A stretch of 64,000 nucleotides of DNA from ZC4RG20 sp963782445 (GCA_963782445.1 CAWAJM010000001.1:3906001-3970000), one strand, 5' to 3'. Shown: positions 45,426 through 56,244, numbered from the stretch's first letter. A program made the numbers and translations. Notes: generated from the sequence alone by a model not told the origin.

Positions 45426-47312
45426 TCAGAACGTGAGCCGCACGCCGGCCGCGAGCGTGCGCCCCGCGGTATTGAAGCCGACGACCTCGCGGTACACGCG
45501 GTCCGTCAGGTTCTCGCCACGGACATAGAGCTCGAGGCGCGGGCGCAGGGTCAACGCCGCGCTGATGTCGAGGACGCCGTAGTCGTCGAGCGGCACGCGG
45601 CCGCGACCGAACACTTCGTCGACTGCATGCCGCGCGAGCCGGTAGTCGCCGAGCAGCGCGAGCTTGCTGCCGGGCGCCGCATAGCGGAAGCCAAGGTTTG
45701 CAAGGTCCTTGGGCCGGCGCAGTCGCGGCAGCCCCGCCGGGTCGCGCGTCTCGTCGTAAGTGAAGTTGCCGAGCAGCTGCCAGCGCCGGGACACGGGCAG
45801 CGTGAACGCGAGCTCGAGGCCCCGCGAGCGGTCCGTACCGCGGGCTTGCAGGTAGCCCGAGAACGCGGCGGCATCGAAGTAGATCTCGTCCTCGATGCGC
45901 TGATCGAACCACGTCGCACTCATGCTCGCGCCGCCGGCCCAGACGACATCGAGGCCGGCATCGACGCCGGCGGAGGACTCCGCACCCAGGTCGCGCCCCG
46001 CGGCCGGCGGAAAGGCGGCCGGACCGCGATCGTAGGCGAGCTCGAACAGGCTCGGCGCTCGAAAGCCAGTGCCGTAGCTGGCCCGGTACTTGACGGTGAC
46101 ACCGCTTGCCAGCGCGTGCACGTAGGCAGCCGTGAGCCGCGCGCTCGCGTGGCGGCCGAAGCTCGCGTTGACGTCCATGCGGCTGCCGGCCGAGACGAAG
46201 AAGTGCCGCCCGACGCGGCCCTGATACTCGACGTAGTAGGCCCGCTGGTCGCGCGTCGCGGCATCGGCGTCCCCGCGAATGCGCTCGCGCTGCCAATCGA
46301 TGCCGAAAACGAAGGCCAGCCCGTCGCGGGGCCGATAGCGGCCCGTGTACTCGGCCCGCGCGAGCCCGCCGTCGGTCGCGAACGTGCTCGTGCCCGCCGC
46401 ATAGCTTCGCGAGACGGCCTCCATATCGCTGTAAGCCAGGGTCTGGCTCAAAGGACCCGCGCCAACGTCCGCCGAGACGCGATAGGTCGTCTGCCGCGAC
46501 TTGCCGATGCAGTCGTAGACGGCCGGATAGCCGCAGCCGTCGAATTGGCTGCGTGCCGACACGCTGTGCGCGACGAGCTGCAGCCGCGCGCCCGGTGCGA
46601 CGTTCCAGCCGAGCTTCGCGTGCAACGTGCGGTTGCGGTAGCCGTCGCGGTCCTGCAGCACCGTATCCGCCGTCTGGCTGTTGAAGCCGGCCGAAGCGAT
46701 CTCGGTCGCAGAAACGAAGTAGTCGCCCGCCTGGCCGCCGCCCGCGAGATCGCCCTCGAGCCTGCGCGTAGCGTAACTGCCCGTCTCGAGACCGAGCTGC
46801 CCCGACGGCGGGCCCGCGCCCTGCCTGGTGATGACGTTGACGACACCGCCCGCATCCGCGCCGTAGATGAACCCCTGCGGACCGCGGAGAATCTCGACGC
46901 GCTCGAGGTCGCCCGTCGCGAGCAGGTGGTCGAAGCTCGGTCCGGCCTGGGGCGTCGTCGGGTCCGCAATCTTGACACCGTCGATGAGCACGAGCGTCCG
47001 GTACCCGTCCTCGCCGCGAATCCGCAGCGTCGTGTTCTTGCCCAGCCCGCCCGAGTCCGTCACGGCGACGCCGGGCTGCGTGCGCAGCACGTCCGCCATG
47101 GATGCGTAGCCGCGCAGCCGGATCTCGTCGCCGCCGATGACGGAGACGTCCGTGCCGACCTCGCGGATCGGCGTCGGCAGCCGCGTGGAGGTCACGACGA
47201 TCTCCTCGAGCGGCGTGCCGGCCGCCCGGGCCAGCACCGGCCCGAGCGCACAGAGCGCCGCGGCAGCCGAAGCTGCGAGGCCGGCGGCGGCGGGCAATTC
47301 GGAACGGCGCAT
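45426..47312 (-). CDS. TonB-dependent outer-membrane receptor (BtuB/FepA-like)
   Basis: A 628-residue receptor. A signal peptide ends in ARA-AG. The TonB box is probably within EEIVVTSTRLPTPI, and the plug domain contains VLRTQPGVAVTDSGGLGKNTTLRIRG, VLIDGVKIADP and ERVEILRGPQGFIYGADAGGVVNVIT. A 22-strand barrel follows, with the typical RASYGTGFRAPSLFELAYD and a C-terminal aromatic residue (LTF) for outer-membrane assembly. The vitamin B12 receptor BtuB is the nearest recognisable type, but no cobalamin riboswitch was found upstream, so the ligand is uncertain. A GAGGGA sequence precedes ATG 47312. Confidence 0.88.
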   Translation of the reverse strand: MRRSELPAAAGLAASAAAALCALGPVLARAAGTPLEEIVVTSTRLPTPIREVGTDVSVIGGDEIRLRGYASMADVLRTQPGVAVTDSGGLGKNTTLRIRGEDGYRTLVLIDGVKIADPTTPQAGPSFDHLLATGDLERVEILRGPQGFIYGADAGGVVNVITRQGAGPPSGQLGLETGSYATRRLEGDLAGGGQAGDYFVSATEIASAGFNSQTADTVLQDRDGYRNRTLHAKLGWNVAPGARLQLVAHSVSARSQFDGCGYPAVYDCIGKSRQTTYRVSADVGAGPLSQTLAYSDMEAVSRSYAAGTSTFATDGGLARAEYTGRYRPRDGLAFVFGIDWQRERIRGDADAATRDQRAYYVEYQGRVGRHFFVSAGSRMDVNASFGRHASARLTAAYVHALASGVTVKYRASYGTGFRAPSLFELAYDRGPAAFPPAAGRDLGAESSAGVDAGLDVVWAGGASMSATWFDQRIEDEIYFDAAAFSGYLQARGTDRSRGLELAFTLPVSRRWQLLGNFTYDETRDPAGLPRLRRPKDLANLGFRYAAPGSKLALLGDYRLARHAVDEVFGRGRVPLDDYGVLDISAALTLRPRLELYVRGENLTDRVYREVVGFNTAGRTLAAGVRLTF

Positions 47313-47552
47313 GAGGTCCCTCTGCTTGGCGGGCACGACGCGCGCGATGCTACGGGCTCGGGCGGCCGGGCGCCAGCCCGAGAGCCCTGTCGCCGCGGCG
47401 GCGCAGAACCGCACGGCTGCACCGTCGCGCCGCCGCGCCGCCGCACGCCCGCTTAACCCGGCGCACCGGCGCGTACCCATCGACGGCCCCTTTGCCCGCG
47501 CGGGCGTTCCGGCTCATACTCTGAGCAATGGCTCCCTGGGGAGGACGGTCTC

Positions 47553-48374
47553 ATGTCCGCGACCATGCGTCGGCCCATCGTTGTTCTTCTGCCGGCCGCG
47601 GCGGCCCTCGTGCTGGCGGCGGTCGCGCTGTCGGTGCGCGCCGAGTCGCCGCATCCGAGTTTCGAAGGCGTCTGGAGCGGAGTCTTCACGACCCAGGACA
47701 ACGACTACTGGCAGGTGGAGGACTTCACCTGCTTCGCGGGCTGCACACCCGAGGCGTACGTGCACATGCAAAGCCTGCTCGACGATCCGGCCAACGATTC
47801 GAAGTCCGTCGAGACGCTACAGGGCCAAACCTACGCCTTCATGCGGTCGCAGCTCGCCAAGAAGTCGACGCCCGCGGGCCTCGCGCTGCAGGCCAAGAGC
47901 CAGCCCGACAACGATCCGACGCTGCACTGCCAAGCTTACTCCCTCGTGCGTGAGGCCGTCGACCCGCTGCCGATCCAGATCCGGCAGGACGGCCGGAATC
48001 TCGTGATCCGCTACGAGGAGTGGAACGAGCAGCGCACGATCCACATGAACGGCGAACCCCCGCCCGCCGATCTCGAACCGACACCGCTCGGCCATTCCGT
48101 CGGCCGCTACGACGGCGACGCGCTCGTCATCGACACCACGGCGCTCACACCCGATATCTACTTCAGCTTCCTCTCGGGCGGCGGCTACAGCGGAAGCGCC
48201 CGTGTCCACGAGCGCTACACGATTCGCGACAACCCGAAGCGCCTCGTGCTCGACATCACGGTCGAGGACCCGGTCACGCTCAAGGAACCCTATGTGCTCG
48301 AAAAAACCTGGCTATGGACGCCGGACGTCAAGCTCGTCGAGGACCGCTGCAAGGATGTGCCCGGAATACCTTGA
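47553..48374 (+). CDS. Secreted protein of unknown function, paired with DUF6152 protein
   Basis: A 273-residue protein with a signal peptide (MRRPIVVLLPAAAALVLAAVALSVRA), then SFEGVWSGVF, a sequence common in small periplasmic proteins of poorly studied gammaproteobacteria. Two closely spaced cysteines (FTCFAGCTPEAY) and later CQAYSLVREAVDPLPIQIRQDG could form a disulfide. The C-terminal half is beta-rich (TIHMNG ... DALVIDTTALTPDIYFSF ... RVHERYTIRDNPKRLVLDITVEDPVTLKEPY). I cannot name a function. It is followed after 25 nt by a DUF6152 gene on the same strand; the two seem to form an operon. Confidence 0.7.
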   Translation: MSATMRRPIVVLLPAAAALVLAAVALSVRAESPHPSFEGVWSGVFTTQDNDYWQVEDFTCFAGCTPEAYVHMQSLLDDPANDSKSVETLQGQTYAFMRSQLAKKSTPAGLALQAKSQPDNDPTLHCQAYSLVREAVDPLPIQIRQDGRNLVIRYEEWNEQRTIHMNGEPPPADLEPTPLGHSVGRYDGDALVIDTTALTPDIYFSFLSGGGYSGSARVHERYTIRDNPKRLVLDITVEDPVTLKEPYVLEKTWLWTPDVKLVEDRCKDVPGIP

Positions 48375-48399
48375 TGCCGCAAATACGAGGATTCGGACC

Positions 48400-48840
48400 A
48401 TGAGATCTGCAGCCTTCGGCTTGGTGCTCGCGGCCGGCACGCTGCTCGGCACACCCGTGCGCGCGCACCACTCCGCCGCCGTGCTCTATCAGCTCGACAA
48501 GCAGGTGACGATCGAGGGCGTCGTCACGCGCTTCACGCTCGGCAATCCGCATGCCCGGCTCTATCTCAAAGTCAAAGGCGCCGACGGCCGTGAGGAATCC
48601 TGGATGGCCGAAGGCGGCTCGCGAACCGTGCTGATCAGCAAGGGGTGGACCGAGGACGAGGTCCACGCCGGCGACATCGTCAAGGTCGTCGGCAATCCGT
48701 CGCGCGACGGCTCGAAGATCGTCCACTGGCAGACGCTCGTGCTGCCCGACGGGCGCAAGCTCTGGGGCGAAGACCTGAATCCGAAAAAGCTCGAGGCACT
48801 GCGCGAGCGCCGCAACCGCGAGCGCGGAGCCGAGCACTGA
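48400..48840 (+). CDS. DUF6152 family periplasmic protein
   Basis: A 146-residue exported protein with a signal peptide (FGLVLAAGTLLGTPVRA) directly followed by HHSAAVLYQLDKQVTIEGVVTRFTLGNPHARLYLKVK, the hallmark of DUF6152: a His-His-Ser at the mature N-terminus and a G-V-V-T-x-F ... NPH beta-barrel segment. HWQTLVLPDGRKLWG comes near the end. The exposed HHS could bind metal, but that is inference. It lies behind the unknown secreted protein, the two probably cotranscribed, and converges with the Rieske oxygenase gene. Confidence 0.82.
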   Translation: MRSAAFGLVLAAGTLLGTPVRAHHSAAVLYQLDKQVTIEGVVTRFTLGNPHARLYLKVKGADGREESWMAEGGSRTVLISKGWTEDEVHAGDIVKVVGNPSRDGSKIVHWQTLVLPDGRKLWGEDLNPKKLEALRERRNRERGAEH

Positions 48841-48964
48841 GGCAGCCTTTCGTCGGCGTCGGCCCTATGCGCACAGCACTGCGCGCTTCGCAGTTGGCCG
48901 CGTCGGCACCGGCCCGAGCGAGTCTTCGGCTCGGCTACGGCCACTGACGGCTACGGGCTTCAGG

Positions 48965-50194
48965 TCAGGCGGAAGCGCGCGCAGGATCGTCGGCGCCGCT
49001 ACGCTCCGAGTAGAAGTTCCCGGAAGGCACCTTCACGAGCGCCGCGTTCGCGTCCCGCACGACGTTGAGCGGATCGCCGCCCTCCTGGACGATCTCGATC
49101 TGGCGCCGCAGCATGCGGCGCTGCATCGTGATGCCGCGGTCGCTCGTGCGCAGGTGTTCCTCCGAGTGCAGAGAGATCGGCCCCTGCCCCGCCTGCGCCT
49201 CGTAGTCGCCGGGCGTGCGCTGGTGGTCCTCCTCCGTCATTTCGCCCCAGAGCTTGCCGCCGAGGCGAATGCCGTCGAACTCGACGCCCTTCGGCAGGCG
49301 CATTGCGAAGGCCTGCACGTAATGGCTGTCGTCGACGGGCACGACCCAGGAAATCATCGACGACTTGCCGGGCTTCAGGCCGATGTCGGGGACGCTCATG
49401 ATGTTCGGCATGATCCACGACGAGATGCGGTCCACCGTCCGGCCGTCCTCGAGTTCGCGCACGGCCGAATAGCAGACGCCGTAGTCGCTCTGAAAGAAGC
49501 GAACCTCGGGCAGCAGGGAGAACTCGGCCGCGAACTGCGGGCCCGTCAGCGTCGAGTGCAGGACATGGACATGCCAGGGGTCCATGACGTTGTCGTTCAT
49601 CTGCAGCCAGCTGTAGGGCACGACGTCGAGGCTCGCGTCGCCCGTCGAGCCGAAACCGCCGATGTCCACCCAGAGACGCTCGTCGGCCCCGACCGCCTCG
49701 AGGTTATCGTAGCGCGGCAGCGCGGGCCGGCGCTCGGGCGGGCCGAGGTAAGCGAACACGAGGCCGTAGCGTTCCTCGACGGGATACCAGGGCTGGCGCA
49801 CGCTCTCGAGGTCGCGCCCGCCGTCGGGCTCGCAGGGCTGCTCGAGACAACGACCTTCCGTATCGAAGAGCCAGCCGTGGTAGCAACAGCGGATGCCTCG
49901 ATTCTCGACCTTGCCGTAGAACAGCGACGTTCCGCGGTGCATGCAACGCGGATACAAGAGGCCGGCGCGGCCCTCCTTGTCGCGGAACAGCACGAGCTCC
50001 TCGCCGAGCACCTTGACGCGCTTCGGCAGACCGCCGACGTTCGAGGCGACTGCGATGGGGTGCCAATACCTACGCAGCAGCTCACCCATGGGCGTGCCGG
50101 GCCCGACGGCCGTCAGATACTCGTCCCGATGCTGGCGGGGACGCCCGTAGGCATTGCCGTCCTTCGACGCTTTGCGCCACTCGGTATCGCTCAT
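48965..50194 (-). CDS. Rieske non-heme iron oxygenase, alpha subunit
   Basis: A 409-residue aromatic-ring oxygenase or O-demethylase subunit of the phthalate/vanillate type. The Rieske cluster has Cys84-x-His86 (CMHRGTSLFYGKV) and Cys103-x-x-His106 (CCYHGW). The mononuclear iron site is NDNVMDPWHVHVLHS, with His208 and His213. Such enzymes need a reductase, which is not encoded nearby. The substrate cannot be read: it may be an aromatic acid, methoxylated aromatic or similar. ATG 50194 has GGGGAGA upstream. The isolated location suggests a trans-acting reductase elsewhere. Confidence 0.9.
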   Translation of the reverse strand: MSDTEWRKASKDGNAYGRPRQHRDEYLTAVGPGTPMGELLRRYWHPIAVASNVGGLPKRVKVLGEELVLFRDKEGRAGLLYPRCMHRGTSLFYGKVENRGIRCCYHGWLFDTEGRCLEQPCEPDGGRDLESVRQPWYPVEERYGLVFAYLGPPERRPALPRYDNLEAVGADERLWVDIGGFGSTGDASLDVVPYSWLQMNDNVMDPWHVHVLHSTLTGPQFAAEFSLLPEVRFFQSDYGVCYSAVRELEDGRTVDRISSWIMPNIMSVPDIGLKPGKSSMISWVVPVDDSHYVQAFAMRLPKGVEFDGIRLGGKLWGEMTEEDHQRTPGDYEAQAGQGPISLHSEEHLRTSDRGITMQRRMLRRQIEIVQEGGDPLNVVRDANAALVKVPSGNFYSERSGADDPARASA

Positions 50195-50664
50195 AATCGC
50201 TCTCCCCTCGTCTTCGTCGCTTCGATGCCAGCGCCCCTACGCGGACGCGCCGCTCTCGAGTTTAGCCCAGTCGGGCGCGCGAGACGCAGCCGCGCTTCGC
50301 GGCGCAGGCGCCCTGCCACGCTTTGGAAGCGGGTCCAATTCTTTCACTGCCCGCGCGCCGCGCGCCGCACGTCCTAGCCCTCGCCCTCCGGATCGTGCGG
50401 AACCCGTGGCACGGCTATTGCGCCCGGGCGTGCTGAAGCGGCGGGCCCGAAACGACATCAAGGAACGAAACCCGACGCAGGAGGTGCGGCGATGACCTTC
50501 AATCCGCTCGAAGAGACGGGCATTCGCGTGCGATTCTCATGAACGGCATCGAGGTCGAGGCGGCGATGTTCTCGCATCAAATGGCGCGGAACACACTCGA
50601 CTCAGAGGTCAAGAAGGAACTCGCGCCGCCTTGCGCGGCCCGCGGCGGCATGAGGGGAAACGCC
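50195..50664. other. Intergenic region without a supported gene
   Basis: 470 bp between the Rieske oxygenase and the hemerythrin-like gene. Short frames on both strands are compositionally driven and lack SD sequences or domains. No repeat copy, tRNA or clear terminator was seen. Confidence 0.6.
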
Positions 50665-51735
50665 ATGCGAAAGAGACTACTCGTCGCCGACCGCGACACC
50701 GGTGAGCCCGCGTCCTTGGGTGCCGCGCTCGGCGCCGGCAAAAAGATCGGTCCCGAGGCCACCGCGTTCCTCGCGGACGATCACCGTACGGTGATCGGCT
50801 GGTTCGACTGGTACGCGCATGCGAACGCCTCGGGGGCCCGTAAAGAGATCGCCCTGAGGATCTGTGCAGCGCTGCGCGTACACATGGCCGCGGAGGAGGA
50901 TTATTTCTATCCGGCTTGCGCGCGACGCATCGGCCGCGCCGGCGGCCGCGACATGGCCGCGGCGCAAATCGAGCGCGTCGAGCAGTACCCGGACTTGAAG
51001 CACACGCTCGAGTCTCATGTTCAGGAAAGAGAGGCGCAGCTTCAGCGCATCGAGAAGATCCTCGACAAATACGGCGAGCGCCCGTCGACGATCAAGGACG
51101 CGGCCGTGTCGCTCTCGGCAGCCGTCTCCGGCATGGCGACGATGCCCGCCGACGACGAGATTCTGAAGCGCCGTCATACCTTTGTAGAGCCGCTGGTAGC
51201 TCCAATCCTCGAGCGGTACGACCTTTGCGCCCGCGCCCGACCGCCCGACGTGCGCGCCGTCGGCGCGGTCCACAAGCGGCGCCGGGCCGCGAACGAGGCC
51301 GCGCGCGGTACCTGGACCGCGCGCGGCCGGGGCGGCGATCAGCGCGGGGCGCGGCGGGCGGCGATGCGCTCGCGGAGCCCCTTCCCCTCGCCGCGCCGCA
51401 GCAGCGCGAGCAGCAGCAGGGCGCCGAGGCCGCCGAAGCCGAAGCCGCCGCCACCGCCGCCGCCGCCGCCGCTGCTCGAAGGCGGCGGATTCGGCGAGCT
51501 ACCGCCGCCGCTCGCCGCGGCCACCGTGATCGTGAACTTCTGCGTCGCCGTCGCGCCGGCTCCGTCCGTCGCCGTGAGCTGCACGGGCACGTCACCGACA
51601 TCGGCCGCCGCGGGCGTCCCGGAGAGCGTTCCGGTCCCGTCGCCGTTGTCCATGAGCGTGAGCCAGCCGGGCAGCCCCTGCGCCGACAGCGCGATCGTGT
51701 CGCCCGTATCCGGATCGGTCGCCGTCACCGCGTAG
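50665..51735 (+). pseudogene. Hemerythrin-like (HHE)/ferritin-like DUF892 hybrid with aberrant 3' end
   Basis: ATG 50665 follows GAGGGGAAA. Residues about 30-90 match half an HHE cation-binding domain (FLADDHRTVIGWFDWY, LRVHMAAEEDYFYPA, with metal His and Glu). Residues about 100-175 match the middle of DUF892 (YciF-like): YPDLKHTLESHVQEREAQLQRIEKILDKYGERPSTI ... DDEILK. Both are normally longer, so it looks like a deletion fusion. After about 51180 no homology is visible, and the open frame runs nearly 400 bp antisense to the FG-GAP gene until a stop at 51735. The natural end is probably lost. The original role would be iron or oxygen binding. Confidence 0.5.
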
Positions 51736-54377
51736 CTGTACGCCGTGCCGGCCGTGGCGCTCGTAACGGGCATGCTCGTGAAACTCGGCGGCTGGTTACT
51801 CGCAGCCGCGGCGGCGACCGTGATCGTGAACTTTTGCGTCACCGTCGCGCCGGCACCGTCCGTCGCCGTGAGCTGCACGGGCACGTCACCGACATCGGCC
51901 GCCGCGGGCGTCCCGGAGAGCGTTCCGGTCCCGTCGCCGTTATCCGTGAGCGTGAGCCAGCCGGGCAGCCCCTGCGCCGACAGCGCGATCGTGTCGCCCG
52001 TATCCGGATCGGTCGCCGTCACCGCATAGCTGTACGCCGTGCCGGCCGTGGCGCTCGTAACGGGCATGCTCGTGAAGCTCGGCGGCTGGTTGCCTCCGGC
52101 CGCGGCGGCGACCGAGATCGTAAAGTCCTGCGTCGCCATCGCCCCGGCCGCGTCGGTGACCACGAGCTCGACGGGTTGATCACCCGCGTCGGCCGCCGCC
52201 GGCGTCCCCGACAGCGTTCCAGTCCCATCGCCGTTGTCCGTGAGCGTGAGCCAAGCCGGCAGGGTCGGCGCCGAGAGCGTCAGCATGTCGCCCGCATCCG
52301 GATCCGTCGCGGTGACGGCGTAAGTGTACGCAGCGCCCACCGTCGCGCTCGTCGGCGCCATGCTCGTGAAGCTCGGGGGCTGATTGGCGCCCGCGACGGT
52401 GATCGTGAACGTCTGCTTCGTCGTGCGCGTACCGTCGCTCACGTCGAGCTCGACCGGGCTGCTCCCCGCCGTGCCGGCGGGCGGCGTGCCCGTCAGTTTC
52501 GCGGTGCCGTCGCCGTTGTCGGCCAGGGCGAGCCACGTCGGCGCCTTCGGTGCCGTGATCGTCAGCGTGCCGCCGTTGGGAGCCGTGGCCGTCACGTCGT
52601 ACTCATACGCCATGCCGACCGTCGCATCCGTCACGGGCGTGCTCGTGAACGTCGGCGCATCCTGAGTCAGCGTGAGCGTGTCGATCGCAAGCGCCGGCGC
52701 GCCCGTCGTCGCCTCCGGCGAAAGCGAGCGGAAGTCCGCCCGCCAACGCACGTCCTGTCCCTGCATCGCGCTCGGGAACTCCACGGGCGCGCCGTTCGGC
52801 ACGATGTGCAGCCAGTTGGTGCCGCCGTTGCTCGACACCCAGAAGTCGGCTTCGTTGTGCAGGCCGAGCGCGGCCGGATCGACCGTCATCGCGAGCGAGG
52901 CGACGTTGCTCGCGGGCGTCGCGACCGTCTGCGACTGCGCCTTGGCGTGCAGCTGCAGCACGGGCGAGGCGGTCGTGCTCGGAACGCCCTGGTTCAGGTA
53001 GACGCGGTCCACGAAGGGAAGCGCCACGTTGTTCACGTCGCGGTCCTCGTTGCCCACGACGAGATCGATCTTTCCGTCCCCGTTGAGATCGCCCGCGGCG
53101 ATGTAGTTCGTGATGTCCTTCTCCTGGCCGAGCACGACGTTCGTGAAATGCTGCCCGGTGCCGTCGTTGAGCAGGATGCGGTTCGTGTAGCGCGGATTCG
53201 TGGCCGCATCCTGCATGCCCGCCGTCGAGAGAATGATGTCGACGGCGCCGTCGTTGTTCACGTCGGCGACGGCGACTCTGTGCACGTTGGCCGGATCGCC
53301 CGGCGAGGTGACCGGAATCCCCGTCACGGCGCCGAACGGATCGTCGGGATTCGTCGTATTCAGATAGACCTTCACGGTCTGGTCGGCCGGGAAGTTGCCG
53401 ACGACGACGTCGAGATACCCGTCGCCGTTGAGATCGGCCAGCGCGCCCGACTGCGAATTGTCGGCCGCGGTTCCGAGATTGTGGCAGGCGAAATGACCGC
53501 TGCCGTCGTTGAGGCAGTAGCGATTGACCTCGTTCTGATTCATGAACACGAGATCGACGGCGCCGTCGTTGTTGAGATCGCCGGCCAGGACCTCCTGGCT
53601 GTCGCCGTAATCGATCGTCTCATGCGCGACACCCGCAGCGCCGAAGGGCGCGGTCGGGTCGCCCGTGTTCAGATAGGCGAAATCCGCCCAGTTTCCGTTG
53701 TTCGCCGTCACGACGTTGGGGTGGCCGTCGCCGTTGATGTCCGCGATCACGACGGAATCGGTGGCGGGCGAGTCTGGCGAGATGTTCGACTCCGTATAGG
53801 TCACGCCGTCGCCCGAGTTCAGGTACAGCCGCGGCGGCTGGTGCAGGTTGCCGGCGACGATGTCGAGAAAGCCGTCGCCGTTCATGTCGGCGACCTTGAT
53901 GCTGCGCGTGTTGTCACTGGTGGTACCGATCGGCGAAACGTTCGGGAACTTGCCCGTGCCGTCGTTGAGGTAAACGAGGTTGACGCCGTACGTGCCCGTT
54001 ACGATGTCGGGCGCGCCGTCTCCGTTCATGTCGGCCAGCGCGATGCCGCGCGTGATCTGTGCATCGCCCGGAAGGTCAGTCTCGCTGCTCGTCGGGCCGA
54101 ACGGGTCGATCAGCGGCACGGCGGTCGGCATCGTCAAGGAACCCGCCGTCGTCGCGCCCCAGTCGGCCGTCGTGTTGCCCGTGTCGCTCAATGTCGCATT
54201 GTCGAACGTTTCCGTGAACGGTAGCTCGGTCGTGGCCGCGTAGATCGCCGCCGCCGACAAAGTCGCCGCAAGCACGGCAGCGCCGAGACGCACGCTGCGG
54301 CCGCGCCGACGAGCGGCCCGACTTTCAGCATCCTGCCGCTCGCTGCAAGGTTGCTCGACCCATGCCTTTCGATTCAT
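51339..54377 (-). CDS. Secreted FG-GAP/VCBS and Ig-like repeat protein with GlyGly-CTERM-type tail
   Basis: A 1012-residue surface or secreted protein. The N-terminal signal region (GRSVRLGAAVLAATLSAAAIYA) is followed by about seven FG-GAP/VCBS propeller repeats (to about 420), each with a calcium loop such as ADMNGDGAPDIV and ADLNGDGYLDVV. A sandwich domain is next, then four Ig-like/cadherin-like repeats (about 575-950) starting PPSFTSMPVTSATAGTAYSYAVTATDPD. The tail is a Ser/Gly run, a hydrophobic helix (GFGGLGALLLLALL) and RRGEGKGLRER, resembling GlyGly-CTERM signals cut by rhombosortase. ATG 54377 has GGTGGAG upstream; GTG 54392 is an alternative. Function probably adhesion or surface display. 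Confidence 0.87.
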   Translation of the reverse strand: MNRKAWVEQPCSERQDAESRAARRRGRSVRLGAAVLAATLSAAAIYAATTELPFTETFDNATLSDTGNTTADWGATTAGSLTMPTAVPLIDPFGPTSSETDLPGDAQITRGIALADMNGDGAPDIVTGTYGVNLVYLNDGTGKFPNVSPIGTTSDNTRSIKVADMNGDGFLDIVAGNLHQPPRLYLNSGDGVTYTESNISPDSPATDSVVIADINGDGHPNVVTANNGNWADFAYLNTGDPTAPFGAAGVAHETIDYGDSQEVLAGDLNNDGAVDLVFMNQNEVNRYCLNDGSGHFACHNLGTAADNSQSGALADLNGDGYLDVVVGNFPADQTVKVYLNTTNPDDPFGAVTGIPVTSPGDPANVHRVAVADVNNDGAVDIILSTAGMQDAATNPRYTNRILLNDGTGQHFTNVVLGQEKDITNYIAAGDLNGDGKIDLVVGNEDRDVNNVALPFVDRVYLNQGVPSTTASPVLQLHAKAQSQTVATPASNVASLAMTVDPAALGLHNEADFWVSSNGGTNWLHIVPNGAPVEFPSAMQGQDVRWRADFRSLSPEATTGAPALAIDTLTLTQDAPTFTSTPVTDATVGMAYEYDVTATAPNGGTLTITAPKAPTWLALADNGDGTAKLTGTPPAGTAGSSPVELDVSDGTRTTKQTFTITVAGANQPPSFTSMAPTSATVGAAYTYAVTATDPDAGDMLTLSAPTLPAWLTLTDNGDGTGTLSGTPAAADAGDQPVELVVTDAAGAMATQDFTISVAAAAGGNQPPSFTSMPVTSATAGTAYSYAVTATDPDTGDTIALSAQGLPGWLTLTDNGDGTGTLSGTPAAADVGDVPVQLTATDGAGATVTQKFTITVAAAAASNQPPSFTSMPVTSATAGTAYSYAVTATDPDTGDTIALSAQGLPGWLTLMDNGDGTGTLSGTPAAADVGDVPVQLTATDGAGATATQKFTITVAAASGGGSSPNPPPSSSGGGGGGGGGFGFGGLGALLLLALLRRGEGKGLRERIAARRAPR
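51510..52097 (-). repeat. Tandem duplication of a 294-bp Ig-like module
   Basis: Two adjacent 98-codon modules (about 51510-51803 and 51804-52097) are nearly identical in DNA; corresponding positions such as 51541 and 51835 are 294 bp apart. The third and second modules upstream (about 52098-52680) have the same protein pattern but diverged DNA. This shows a recent in-frame duplication inside the FG-GAP protein gene. Confidence 0.8.
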
Positions 54378-54712
54378 TTGATTGTTCTCCACCTAGGACC
54401 TTTCCTTACCGGTCAACAGCGAGACGGGGACGAAGTCGAATGATGCCGTCGGCTGGAAGCCCCCTCTGCACAGCGACAAGGAATCTAGTCGTTGTTGTTG
54501 CCGTACCGCGGGGCCCGATGCAGGTTCTGTGCCACGGCGCTTAGAGGCCCGAGCGGCCGTGCGCGCGGGTCCGCACCATTCTGTAATTTGCAACGATCCT
54601 TGGATTTCGCGAAACGGTTCGGCCGCAGGCGCCGCTGCGGCGGGACATGGCGCCGCGCGGGGGGCGTTCGGGGCAGGCGCGCGGGCGGCCGGACGGGCCG
54701 TGCACAAATCGC

Positions 54713-54741
54713 TTGGTAAAGCAACCCGCTTCTGCTATGGT
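54713..54741 (+). promoter_or_regulatory. Extended -10 promoter upstream of the RhlE helicase gene
   Basis: TTGGTA (54713-54718), a 17-nt spacer and TGC-TATGGT (-10 at 54736-54741 with TGn extension). The start would be near 54748, leaving a leader of about 150 nt before the helicase ATG at 54897. The rest of 54378-54896 contains no supported gene. Confidence 0.45.
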
Positions 54742-54896
54742 AGCCGCAGCCTCGAGCACGGTTCGGTTGGTGCTCGGCTTCTCGCGGTAACCCCCTTTTC
54801 GGCTAGCCTCGATAGTTCATCACATCAAACCAAGGCTTTGCCTGGACCGAGCTCGGCACGGACCGAGCGGGCGCCGCCTGGAGCATTCGACCCACC

Positions 54897-56204
<1,308 letters not shown>

Positions 56205-56244
56205 GCGCACAGTCTCAGCGGCCGGCGCGATGCGGCCGCGAGGC

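Noticed and set aside
45426..47552. Cobalamin riboswitch upstream of the BtuB-like receptor
   Set aside because: The upstream region is short and shows no B12 box or long structured leader.
50916..54224. 1102-codon plus-strand frame across the FG-GAP gene
   Set aside because: Arg/Ala/Gly-rich shadow of the repeat protein, which has clear motifs on the other strand; no SD or domain.
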